DNA of 30,935 nt from JBAWAP01 sp049589355 (GTDB taxonomy: Bacteria; Chloroflexota; Anaerolineae; VGOG01), in the NCBI GenBank assembly GCA_049589355.1, contig JBAWAP010000156.1, positions 1 through 30,935 on the forward strand. The letters run 5' to 3'. Both the position numbers and the translations under genes were made by a program. This document shows, piece after piece, positions 9,385 through 16,111 of this stretch. The notes beneath the pieces were generated by a model. It was not told the DNA's origin. It saw only the letters and a list, made by a program, of their open reading frames with translations, and did not search any database. The first letter of the stretch is position 1; each line of letters opens with the position of its first letter.

Positions 9385-9413
9385 TTGCCCTTTGCACTCT
9401 ATTGTGTTAAAAT
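9385..9413 (+). promoter_or_regulatory. Promoter of the nuclease-like module
   Basis: TTGCCC at 9385-9390 and TAAAAT at 9408-9413 are separated by exactly 17 bases. The start codon at 9446 lies 32 bases downstream. This implies that the following two genes are transcribed independently of the methyltransferase operon. Confidence 0.6.
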
Positions 9414-9445
9414 GACTGCGATCCAACTGACCCTACGAAGAGCTA

Positions 9446-10288
9446 ATGACCGCCGTGACTGAACCATCAATTCGACTGAACCCACATCTCATCACCAGAC
9501 ACATCACTGCCCTGCGGCGCTATCTCTCAGAGACGAGGCCCTTGACTGGCAAGCAATGGCGGACTCTGTTCAAAGCCGTTGATTTGCTGAGCGAGAGCAC
9601 CGTTCGGTTTCGCAGTCAGGAGTACACGTTTTCACAGTTCTACGCCGAATTCGTTGATCGAGTCCACGCCAGCTCCTTTCTCGACCGGCTATATCGGATG
9701 GATGACATCCACACGGAGGGAGAAAGGCTGCGGGCGGCGATGGCGTGCAGTATCGCCCAATGGTTGAAGGCCAGTGGGTTGGATGCAGCTCGGATCGAGG
9801 GGGCAGAATTTCTTCTCATCTTCAGCTTGTATTGGTGGACATCCTTCTGCAGAGGTTATATGTTCGAGCTCACTGTCTTTCGAGATTTGGAAGCGTCTGG
9901 GATTCAGTTCATCCCTCATAACCCTCGACTGGAAGAGGAACGATACGCGCCTAACGATTTCTACCTGGGGGAGTTCAGAGGGGATGTGAAATCCTCGATT
10001 TACTTCCTCGAAGACCTGGTTGCCATCCAGCCTACAGTTGATCTGTACATCAGCCGGCTGTATGACAGCCGACGTCGCCGATACCAGCAGGTTGTTTTCA
10101 TGAAGGAGCAAGTCTGGAGATGTATCAACGGCGATACGATTCCGGGAACTGTCCCCCAAGCACCAGACTTGTTTCCTCGGGTCATCAGCTTCACCATTCG
10201 AGGTCAGAAGTGGGTTCTGGCTGAGTATGACATGTGGAAAGCCAGAGTATTGCAATTTCAAGCACAAACGAAGGGAGAAGAGCAATGA
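9446..10288 (+). CDS. Putative PD-(D/E)XK-type nuclease, family not recognised
   Basis: This 280-residue protein has no signal or membrane segment. I do not recognise the family. Residues 138-185 have the order expected of a PD-(D/E)XK nuclease core: a helix with glutamate (FELTVFRDL, E141), then an Asp in PNDFY (D171), then a strand with Asp-x-Lys in RGDVKSS (D180, K182). The downstream segment VDLYISRLYDSRRRRYQQVVFM could be the following strand and helix with basic DNA contacts. The stop overlaps the start of the next gene in an ATGA arrangement, so the two are translationally coupled. The position between two HsdM relics next to a restriction-like operon fits a defence role. The nuclease call is inference from the motif alone. 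Confidence 0.55.
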   Translation: MTAVTEPSIRLNPHLITRHITALRRYLSETRPLTGKQWRTLFKAVDLLSESTVRFRSQEYTFSQFYAEFVDRVHASSFLDRLYRMDDIHTEGERLRAAMACSIAQWLKASGLDAARIEGAEFLLIFSLYWWTSFCRGYMFELTVFRDLEASGIQFIPHNPRLEEERYAPNDFYLGEFRGDVKSSIYFLEDLVAIQPTVDLYISRLYDSRRRRYQQVVFMKEQVWRCINGDTIPGTVPQAPDLFPRVISFTIRGQKWVLAEYDMWKARVLQFQAQTKGEEQ

Positions 10289-10578
10289 GTGAGCGTAAAG
10301 TACTGGGAGGGTTAACCATCGAAAAGTTTGATGAGTTGATCGAGGGGTACATCGAGCATGGTGGGCCAGATGCTGTCTCATTCACCGCCTTTGGCGAGAT
10401 TCTGGCAGACCTGGAGGCGGAATCTGTTCAGGAGACCGTTGAGCTCACCGGGGTTGTTCGGGGCGATACCATCGTCTTTGATCAGCCGAGAGCCCCCATC
10501 ACTGTGAAAGACAATGAGATTTTCCTGCGTGGCACCAAACTGATCATCAAGCTCAGAGAAGCTCAGCCAGTGGTGTAG
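10285..10578 (+). CDS. Small protein coupled to the putative nuclease
   Basis: The gene encodes 97 residues starting at the ATG that overlaps the stop of the preceding gene. An upstream in-frame start at 10234 would lie inside that gene and is less likely. The first half is predicted helical and acidic (EKFDELIEGYIEHGG), and the second half is beta-like (VVRGDTIVFDQP, ITVKDNEIFLRGTKLIIKL). I do not recognise the family. Coupled translation suggests a partner, for example an inhibitor or specificity factor of the nuclease candidate. A run of eight C lies just past its stop (10581-10588). Confidence 0.6.
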   Translation: MSERKVLGGLTIEKFDELIEGYIEHGGPDAVSFTAFGEILADLEAESVQETVELTGVVRGDTIVFDQPRAPITVKDNEIFLRGTKLIIKLREAQPVV

Positions 10579-10637
10579 CGCCCCCCCCATCGCTGTCTTA
10601 CCAGTAGAGTAGCACTGTCACCCAGTAGGAGACCCCT

Positions 10638-10781
10638 GTGACCCGAGAAGAACTCCGCAACGCCATCGCGAACGCCTGCGACATCATGCGCCGCGGAGGG
10701 CTGGACACGATGGGCTATATGGAGCAGCTCTAGTGGCTTCTGCTCCGCAAGTCCTTCGTGGTGGCGAAGGCCAGGGCGTAG
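10638..10781 (+). pseudogene. HsdM N-terminal fragment (relic 2)
   Basis: A GTG at 10638 with AGGAG at 10627-10631 begins VTREELRNAIANACDIMRR, the N-terminus of a type I methyltransferase. The frame meets TAG at 10731, at the position of the Phe-Ser in relic 1, reads on as WLLLRKSF, and ends at TAG 10779-10781. No catalytic domain follows. From the Asp-Ile-Met-Arg-Arg segment onward it aligns with the fragment at 9264, so the two relics bracket the nuclease-like module. Confidence 0.75.
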
Positions 10782-10821
10782 GGTGGGTGCGAGCAAGCGA
10801 GAACAACTGAAGGAGGAAAAG

Positions 10822-11355
10822 ATGCGCAATCAAGGGCAAATGCTGTTCGGTATCCTGATCATACTTGTCGGGCTGATGTTCCTGCTCGGAAGTGTGTTCG
10901 ACGTTGATGTGGGGGACCTCTGTTTCCCGGCGGGACTGATCCTACTGGGGATATGGATCCTGTTTCGTCCGCGGCTGGTCGGCCCCGACACCGCGCTCTG
11001 GCTGAGGGTGTTCGGCCCCATCCGCCGCCGCGGGGCCTGGCAGGTGGCCGACGAGGAGATCTGGCTCTTTGTGGGGGACGTGCGTCTGGACATGACCCAG
11101 GCAGAGATACCCCTGGGCGAGACGCGGATCCGTGTCTTTGGTTTTGTGGGCAACGTCAGGCTGGTCGTGCCGGAGGGCGTGGGCGTATCGGTGTCCTCTA
11201 TGGCCTTCGTCACTGATGCCAGAGTGTTGGGCCAGAGGCGCGACGGTTTCCTGGTTCCCGTTCACCTGACGAGCGACGACTACGAGACAGCCGTGCGCAA
11301 GGTTCACCTGGAAACGATGTCCTTCGTGGCGGACGTCAGGGTCAAGCTGGTATAG
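10822..11355 (+). CDS. LiaF-like membrane protein
   Basis: The start at 10822 is chosen because AAGGAGG lies at 10810-10816. The 177-residue product has two N-terminal membrane helices (MLFGILIILVGLMFLLG and the hydrophobic stretch around PAGLILLGIWILF). A cytoplasmic or surface domain follows with beta repeats of the form GDVRLDMTQAEIPLGETRI and GNVRLVVPEGVGV. This is the pattern of the LiaF/cell-wall-active antibiotic response family, whose founding members modulate an envelope-stress two-component system. No liaR/liaS partner is present in the window, so the function here is unknown. The gene stands alone between a relic and a toxin-antitoxin-like unit. Confidence 0.7.
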   Translation: MRNQGQMLFGILIILVGLMFLLGSVFDVDVGDLCFPAGLILLGIWILFRPRLVGPDTALWLRVFGPIRRRGAWQVADEEIWLFVGDVRLDMTQAEIPLGETRIRVFGFVGNVRLVVPEGVGVSVSSMAFVTDARVLGQRRDGFLVPVHLTSDDYETAVRKVHLETMSFVADVRVKLV

Positions 11356-11534
11356 GACGAGTGCTAAGGCGATGGTGACGAATCACCGTTAAGAGCTCAG
11401 TACAAGCGACGGCCAGGCCTATGACGGCATCCTCGCCGGTGACTTGTTCGACCTCGCGCCACCGGCGGTTGCCAGGAGGAAAGAGTTGTGGTAGAGTTGG
11501 GTTGGACGAAAACGCTCGGAGGGGAGAGGATAAG

Positions 11535-11927
11535 ATGAGCACAACGGTTGAAGCACAGCAGGTTTACGACGAACTGGCCTGGTTACGGCAAGCAGTGGAA
11601 ACGCTGACCCAGCAGGTGGAGGGGCTGGTTGCCGATCAGAAGAAGCCAATGCTGTCTACCACCCACGCCCACATCGCACGGGTGCAAGGGGTGAAGGGAG
11701 GCGAGCCCATCATCCGAGGAAAGGGCGTCACCGTCCAGACTATCGTCGTGCTGACGCAACGTGGCCTCACCCCGGAGCAGATTGTTGAGGAGTACGAAGG
11801 CATACTGACCTTGGCCGAAGTTCACGACGCGCTCGGCTATTACTACGATCACCCTGGCGAGATCGAGCAGTACGTAGCTGAAAACCAGGCAGCCCTGGAG
11901 CGAGCATGGCCGAGCAACTCTTATTAG
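11535..11927 (+). CDS. DUF433-family protein (antitoxin-like)
   Basis: The start at 11535 follows a purine-rich GGAGGGGAGAGG site at 11518-11529. The 130-residue product has an N-terminal coiled-coil-like stretch (ELAWLRQAVETLTQQVEGL) and then the DUF433 core, recognisable by GGEPIIRGKGVTVQTIVVL, the segment RGLTPEQIVEEYEGILTL, and EVHDALGYYYDHP. DUF433 proteins usually precede a DUF5615 PIN-like toxin and are thought to be antitoxins. Here the expected partner is only a broken 39-codon frame (11906-12025), so this looks like an orphaned antitoxin. Confidence 0.8.
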   Translation: MSTTVEAQQVYDELAWLRQAVETLTQQVEGLVADQKKPMLSTTHAHIARVQGVKGGEPIIRGKGVTVQTIVVLTQRGLTPEQIVEEYEGILTLAEVHDALGYYYDHPGEIEQYVAENQAALERAWPSNSY

Positions 11928-12025
11928 CCCTGTGCACCGATGTGACCCATGACGGATCAGCGAATGGCGAAGAGCGTCGTTCGCTGATTTGCTTGTTCGC
12001 CTCATGGAGGGGCTATGAGAATTGA
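11906..12025 (+). pseudogene. Possible truncated DUF5615-type toxin
   Basis: An ATG 22 bases inside the end of the DUF433 gene opens a 39-codon frame beginning MAEQLLLALCTDVTHDG. The position and the first dozen residues (hydrophobic strand, then an acidic residue) fit the start of DUF5615-type toxins, but the rest does not look like a PIN-like domain and the frame stops early. A terminator-like hairpin lies inside it. The assignment rests mainly on gene order. Confidence 0.4.
11956..11988 (+). terminator. Intrinsic terminator-like hairpin
   Basis: ATCAGCGAA (11956-11964) pairs with TTCGCTGAT (11980-11988) across a 15-base loop, followed by a T-rich stretch. It probably ends the DUF433 transcript. 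Confidence 0.5.
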
Positions 12026-12064
12026 TAAGAAAGAACTGGTACGCCACGACCTCTGCTAGTGGAC

Positions 12065-12093
12065 GATGCCGGAGTAAATTTGACTCCGGCATC
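12065..12093 (+). promoter_or_regulatory. Operator-like palindrome over the -35 element
   Basis: GATGCCGGAGT (12065-12075) and ACTCCGGCATC (12083-12093) form a perfect 11-base inverted repeat with a 7-base spacer. It overlaps the -35 box of the promoter driving the AbrB/PIN pair and has no T-tract after it, so an autoregulatory operator is more likely than a terminator. This is inference from position. Confidence 0.55.
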
Positions 12094-12108
12094 CCTCTGG
12101 TGTATAAT
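12080..12108 (+). promoter_or_regulatory. Promoter of the AbrB/PIN pair
   Basis: TTGACT (12080-12085) and TATAAT (12103-12108) are spaced by 17 bases. The start codon chosen for the antitoxin is at 12161. Confidence 0.7.
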
Positions 12109-12160
12109 CAGATTATGCTGGGAATCAGATAAAGCAGAAATACAGATGGGAGACAATTTG

Positions 12161-12436
12161 ATGGACATTACAGTACAGGTACGTCAGAGGGGTACGCTAA
12201 CTTTGCCCGTTGAGCTACGTGAGCGCTATAGCATCAGGCCGGGCGATACCTTTCGCCTGGTAGACCTGGATGGCATCTTCGTGCTGACACCGATGACGCC
12301 AATGGTGCCCGAGTTGGCACGAGAGATCGAACGAGCGCGCCTCGAGGCAGGACTGAGCGTGGAGGATATGCTCAAAGGACTGCGCGAGCAGCGCGAGCGC
12401 TACACGGCGGAGAAGTACGGTGGCCAGGATACGTAA
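12161..12436 (+). CDS. AbrB/MazE-like antitoxin
   Basis: The ATG at 12161 is preceded by GGGAGA at 12148-12153; an alternative ATG lies at 12146. The 91-residue protein starts with a SpoVT-AbrB swapped-hairpin DNA-binding domain (VQVRQRGTLTLPVELRERY, then IRPGDTFRLVDLDG, FVLTPM) and ends with a charged helical tail of the sort that binds a PIN toxin. Its last 17 bases overlap the PIN gene. A palindrome over the promoter suggests that it represses its own operon. Confidence 0.85.
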   Translation: MDITVQVRQRGTLTLPVELRERYSIRPGDTFRLVDLDGIFVLTPMTPMVPELAREIERARLEAGLSVEDMLKGLREQRERYTAEKYGGQDT

Positions 12437-12881
12437 GCCAACCGTCTTCCTGGATGCCGACGTCATCTTCGCTGGAGCAGCGGCACCGTCTGAGCACGGC
12501 GCCAGCCATGTCGTGCTGCGCATGGGCGAGATCACTCTGATTGAATGCGTTACGTCTCAGCAGGCCGTGACTGAGGTGGAGCGTAATCTGGCCGACAAGT
12601 TACCCACAAAGCTGCCCGAGTTCCGTCTGTTGGTCAGCCGCTGCCTGCGCGTGGTACCTGACCCGGAGCCAGCCGATCTGCTTCCTTATGCCAGCCAGTC
12701 TGACCCGAAGGACTTGCCCATCCTGGTCACGGCGCTGCGGGAGAGATGTTTCTATCTCTTGACTTTCAATGTACGCCACTACTCTCCGCCTGCTGGCACC
12801 ATCACCGTGCAGCAACCGGGCGAGTTTCTGCTCACAGTGCGTGTTTTGTTGAGTCAGTTGAGCACAGAAGAAGAAATATAG
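12420..12881 (+). CDS. PIN-domain toxin (VapC-like)
   Basis: A GTG start inside the end of the antitoxin gene gives a 153-residue PIN-domain protein. The N-terminal strand PTVFLDADVIFAG carries D12 and D14. Acidic E52/E54 and D95/D98 (QSDPKDLPILVTAL) and the closing segment LTFNVRHYSPP complete the expected metal-binding order. PIN toxins are Mg-dependent ribonucleases neutralised by the cognate antitoxin. The overlap with the AbrB-like gene makes this a type II toxin-antitoxin pair. It is larger than a minimal VapC and resembles the PIN_3 group. Confidence 0.8.
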   Translation: MARIRKPTVFLDADVIFAGAAAPSEHGASHVVLRMGEITLIECVTSQQAVTEVERNLADKLPTKLPEFRLLVSRCLRVVPDPEPADLLPYASQSDPKDLPILVTALRERCFYLLTFNVRHYSPPAGTITVQQPGEFLLTVRVLLSQLSTEEEI

Positions 12882-12899
12882 GCAAGGGGAGGGAGCTCC

Positions 12900-13424
12900 A
12901 TGACTAACCGGGATCTGTTGCTTCAGTTGTCCAAAGAAGAACTGATTGGCTTGGTGGAGAATGCCGCCAAGAATTGGCTGGCTCACGACGGGCTCTGGTT
13001 CCTGGCTGTCGAAGAGGCTTTCGGCCTGGATATGGCTATCGAACTGGATGCCAAAGCCTGGGAGAGGTTCACGGTTATCGAGGCCAAACGCATCATGCAG
13101 CACCTGGGTATCGAGCCCGGTGGCGGGATTCCGGCTCTGAAAGAGGCGCTGCAGTACCGCCTCTACGCCTTCCTGAACGTGCAAGAGATCATAGACGTGG
13201 ATGAGCGCACCATCGTCTTTCGCATGAACGAGTGCCGGGTGCAGGCGGCGCGCAAGCGGGATGACCGGCCGGATTTTCCCTGTAAACCGGTGGGAGTGGT
13301 AGAATATGCTAACTTCGCGCGCACGATTGACTCTCGCTTCCAAACCCGCTGCATTGCCTGCCCACCCGATCCACACCCTGACGAATACTGGTGCGCCTGG
13401 GAGTTTGCGCTGGTTGAAGAGTAA
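12900..13424 (+). CDS. DUF6125-like cytosolic protein
   Basis: A strong purine-rich ribosome site (GGGGAGGG) precedes the ATG. The 174-residue product has no membrane segment. It opens with LSKEELIGLVENAAKNWLAHDGLWFLAVEE and has conserved-looking cysteines in NECRVQAARKR, FPCKPVG, RCIACPPDPHPDEYWCAWEF, suggesting metal binding. I recall this layout from proteins annotated DUF6125; no biochemical role is known to me. Its stop TAA touches the ATG of the next gene, so it is translationally coupled to the FAD oxidoreductase and may act in the same pathway. Confidence 0.65.
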   Translation: MTNRDLLLQLSKEELIGLVENAAKNWLAHDGLWFLAVEEAFGLDMAIELDAKAWERFTVIEAKRIMQHLGIEPGGGIPALKEALQYRLYAFLNVQEIIDVDERTIVFRMNECRVQAARKRDDRPDFPCKPVGVVEYANFARTIDSRFQTRCIACPPDPHPDEYWCAWEFALVEE

Positions 13425-14573
13425 ATGATTAATCAGGCAAGTGTGGTGATCATCGGCGGTGGGGTCATGGGGACCAGTACCGCCTATCATTTGGCCAAAC
13501 GGGGTTGCAAGGACGTCGTGCTGGTGGAGAGGGATCAACTGGCCTCCGGGTCCACGGCCCTGTCAGCCGGTGGAATCCGACTGCAGTTCTCCCTTGAGTC
13601 CAACATCCGCATCTCCATGGAGAGCCTCCGGGTCTTTGAACACTTTGCGGAGGAGTTCGATACGGAGATAGACTTCCGGCAGCATGGCTACCTGTTCCTG
13701 GCCACAGAGCCCAAGGACTGGGCCGAATTCCAGGCCAACGTGGCGGTACAACAGCGCATGGGTGTGCCGGTGCGCCTCTTGTCGCCACAGGAGATCCGCG
13801 ACATGGCTCCCTATCTCTATCTCGACGATGTCTTGGGAGGCACGTTTTGCCCTCGCGATGGTTACGCCGATCCCTACAGCGTGGCCATGGGCTTCGCGAA
13901 GCAGGCCAGGCGTCTGGGAGTGAGGATTTGTGAAGAGACGGAAGCCCTCGACATAAATGTGAGTAAGGGGAAGGTGAGGGCGGTGGTGACCAATGAAGGA
14001 GAGATCGCGACCCCGGTGGCAGTCAACGTCGCCGGGCCCTGGGCAGCCCAGGTGGGACGCATGGTCGGCTTGGAGTTGCCTGTTGTGCCCTACCGGCGCC
14101 AGGTCTTCGTTACTGCGCCCTTTGATGAGCTGCCAAGGCAAATCCCTATGATCATTGACTTTGCCCCCAGTTTCTACTTCAGGCGGGAGGGGGCAAGCAT
14201 ATTGATGGGCATGACCGACAAAGATGAGCCTCCCAGTTTCAACACTAACTTCGATCTGGAGTTTCTGGTCAAGGTGGCGGAAAAGGCCGCGTACCGCGCG
14301 CCGGTCCTCGATCGAGCGGACTTTATGCGCGGCTGGGGCGGCCTCTATGAGGTCACCCCTGACGACAACCCGATCATCGGCAAGGACATCGGCGGTGTGG
14401 AAGGCTTCTACTGCGCCGTGGGCTTCAGTGGCCACGGCTTCATGCAATCGCCGGCCGTGGGGCGGATACTGGCGGATCTCATCACCAGTGGCCAGACCGA
14501 CCTCGACCTCAGCCCCTTCCGGTTGGAGAGAATCAAGGCCGAGGAGGTGATCGGTGAAAAGCGCGTTGTTTAG
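13425..14573 (+). CDS. FAD-dependent oxidoreductase, DAO family (1)
   Basis: This 382-residue protein is a typical size for the glycine oxidase/sarcosine oxidase beta group. The N-terminal dinucleotide-binding fold reads VVIIGGGVMGTSTAYHLAKR (G11 to G16), followed by VLVERDQLASGSTALSAGG. The C-terminal part has the family signature GGLYEVTPDDNPIIGKD and GFSGHGFMQSPAVG. The enzymes oxidise the C-N bond of amino acids or N-methyl amino acids, passing electrons to O2 or another acceptor. The start directly abuts the DUF6125-like gene. The substrate cannot be deduced, but a second paralogue and an amino-acid-type binding protein downstream suggest uptake and oxidation of an amino acid or opine-like compound. 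Confidence 0.9.
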   Translation: MINQASVVIIGGGVMGTSTAYHLAKRGCKDVVLVERDQLASGSTALSAGGIRLQFSLESNIRISMESLRVFEHFAEEFDTEIDFRQHGYLFLATEPKDWAEFQANVAVQQRMGVPVRLLSPQEIRDMAPYLYLDDVLGGTFCPRDGYADPYSVAMGFAKQARRLGVRICEETEALDINVSKGKVRAVVTNEGEIATPVAVNVAGPWAAQVGRMVGLELPVVPYRRQVFVTAPFDELPRQIPMIIDFAPSFYFRREGASILMGMTDKDEPPSFNTNFDLEFLVKVAEKAAYRAPVLDRADFMRGWGGLYEVTPDDNPIIGKDIGGVEGFYCAVGFSGHGFMQSPAVGRILADLITSGQTDLDLSPFRLERIKAEEVIGEKRVV

Positions 14574-14589
14574 ACGCCATTCCGAACTC

Positions 14590-14721
14590 TTCCCCCTCGT
14601 AGGGGGAGGCTGGGAGGGGGAGGGTTCTCGGATGGAAGCTCCACCCTCCCCCAGCCCCTCCCTGCGAGGGAGGGGAGCAACATTCACTTCCCCCTCGTAG
14701 GGGGAGGTTGGGAGGGGGTGG
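14590..14721. repeat. Three-copy CCCCCTCGTAGGGGGAGG element with an inverted copy
   Basis: Direct copies start at 14590 (TTCCCCCTCGTAGGGGGAGG, then CTGGGAGGGGG) and 14688 (same 20 bases, then TTGGGAGGGGG). Between them, at 14641-14676, lies an inverted relative rich in CCCTCCCCCAGCCCCTCCC. The first two copies can fold into a large stem with a small bulge. It resembles dispersed intergenic repeats common in bacterial genomes. It may attenuate transcription between the two oxidoreductase genes. Confidence 0.7.
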
Positions 14722-14725
14722 TTTT

Positions 14726-14754
14726 TTGACTAATTTCGGGGATTGTAGCATACT
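14726..14754 (+). promoter_or_regulatory. Candidate promoter of the second oxidoreductase
   Basis: TTGACT (14726-14731) and CATACT (14749-14754) are 17 bases apart and lie directly after the repeat element. The start codon at 14818 has AGGAGG just upstream. The -10 is imperfect. Confidence 0.45.
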
Positions 14755-14817
14755 TCTTGTGCAGAGTAGCAAGGGATCAAAAAGAACCCTCACAACAACG
14801 ACGTTAGGAGGAAATAG

Positions 14818-16023
14818 ATGGGTAAGATCATTGTTCCAGACACGAGCGAATTCCCCAGACAAGCCGAGGTGGTGATCATCGGCGGAGGCATTCTGGGGAC
14901 AGCCACTGCTTTCTATGCCTCAAGAGCTGGCTTAGAGACAGTGGTGCTGGAGATGCGGGACGGCCTGGCCACCCTAACCACCGCAGCCTCAGAGGAATGT
15001 TTCCGGGCCCAGTTTAGCGAGCCGGAGAATGTGGCCATGATGAAAGCCTCTATCGAGGTCTTCGAGAACTTCCCTGAGGTGATTGGTGTGCCAGGCTATG
15101 ACATTAGTTTGCACCAGCAAGGCTACCTCTTCTACACTGACGCTACCGAAGGCCCAGAGACCCTACGCGCTCAGGTCGAGCACCAGCAGAGTATCGGCCT
15201 GGACGACGTGGAGTTTCTAAGCGGGGATGAGGTACGACGACGTTTCCCCTGGGCCTCTCCCAAAGTAACCGCTGCCACCTACCGGGCCCGCGATGGCTGG
15301 CTCTCCACCCACGAGCTAACCCACGGATTTGCTAAAGGCAGCGAAGCCTTGTTTCTCTTGCGCACCAAAGCCACAGGGATCAAATTGGACAGCCAAGGTG
15401 TAAGGGGAGTGGAGACCAATCGTGGCCCCATCTCCACCCGAATGGCGGTTATTGCCGCCGGGCCATTCTCTGGTCAGGTCGCCAGGTTAGCTGGCGTGGA
15501 GTTGCCCTTGACCATCCTGCGACGCCAGAAGGTGATCATCGGCCAGGACTCTGCGATCCCACAAGATGCTCCCATGACCATCTCTCTCCCATTGGGAGCA
15601 TATTGGCGGCCCGAGGTGGGAGGAGGTGCTTTGGGTTGGGCCACTCCTGAGGAGCCCGGCGAACCCCTGGAGAAAGTGCCTACCGACTGGGCCTTTCCGG
15701 CTATAGTCATTGAGGAAATATCGAAGCTAGCGTCTTTTTGGGAGGAAGTGGTTGGGCGGCTCACCCGCGACGGCGTCTTCCTTAGCGCTGGCCAGTACAC
15801 TTGTACCCCCGACTCAAAACCTATCCTCGGCCCCTCTCCTGATGTCGAGGGCCTTTTCTTCAATCTGGGCTACAGCGGCCACGGCATCATGGGCGCCCCT
15901 GAGGGCAGCCGCTACGTGGTGGCCATGATCACCGGCCAGATGTCCGACGAAGACAATCCCTTCAGTTGCCAACGGTTCGCCAGGGGAGAGGTGGTAATCT
16001 CAGGAGAGAAGATGGTGCTTTGA
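14818..16023 (+). CDS. FAD-dependent oxidoreductase, DAO family (2)
   Basis: This 401-residue paralogue of the preceding oxidoreductase has its nucleotide-binding motif after a 15-residue extension (VVIIGGGILGTATAFYASRAG, G22 to G27) and VVLEMRDGLATLTTAASEE. The C-terminus has the expected QYTCTPDSKPILGPSPD and GYSGHGIMGAPEGSR. The ribosome site TTAGGAGG sits about 8 bases before the ATG. Relative to copy 1 the Ser/Thr-Gly stretch after the FAD-binding strand reads TTAASEE rather than STALSAGG, so the two probably differ in substrate or in the mode of flavin attachment. The binding lipoprotein gene follows after 88 bases. Confidence 0.9.
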   Translation: MGKIIVPDTSEFPRQAEVVIIGGGILGTATAFYASRAGLETVVLEMRDGLATLTTAASEECFRAQFSEPENVAMMKASIEVFENFPEVIGVPGYDISLHQQGYLFYTDATEGPETLRAQVEHQQSIGLDDVEFLSGDEVRRRFPWASPKVTAATYRARDGWLSTHELTHGFAKGSEALFLLRTKATGIKLDSQGVRGVETNRGPISTRMAVIAAGPFSGQVARLAGVELPLTILRRQKVIIGQDSAIPQDAPMTISLPLGAYWRPEVGGGALGWATPEEPGEPLEKVPTDWAFPAIVIEEISKLASFWEEVVGRLTRDGVFLSAGQYTCTPDSKPILGPSPDVEGLFFNLGYSGHGIMGAPEGSRYVVAMITGQMSDEDNPFSCQRFARGEVVISGEKMVL

Positions 16024-16111
16024 TTGGTCTCCCTAGCCCACTGGGTGACAGGGAAGCGAAAGCCGACTCTGCAAGATAGGAGTCCGTTCAAAAACAAAGG
16101 AGGAGCGAGTC

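Noticed and set aside
10783..10821. Upstream extension of the LiaF-like gene to 10783.
   Set aside because: The AAGGAGG site lies inside this extension and positions the ribosome at 10822.
12014..12058. 14-codon frame beginning MRIDKKELVRHDLC after the DUF433 unit.
   Set aside because: Too short and without family support, despite a fair ribosome site upstream; probably part of the decayed toxin region.
13563..14687. Minus-strand open frame of about 374 codons opposite the first FAD oxidoreductase.
   Set aside because: The plus strand encodes a complete DAO-family enzyme there; the antisense product has no recognisable domain and runs into the GC-rich repeat.
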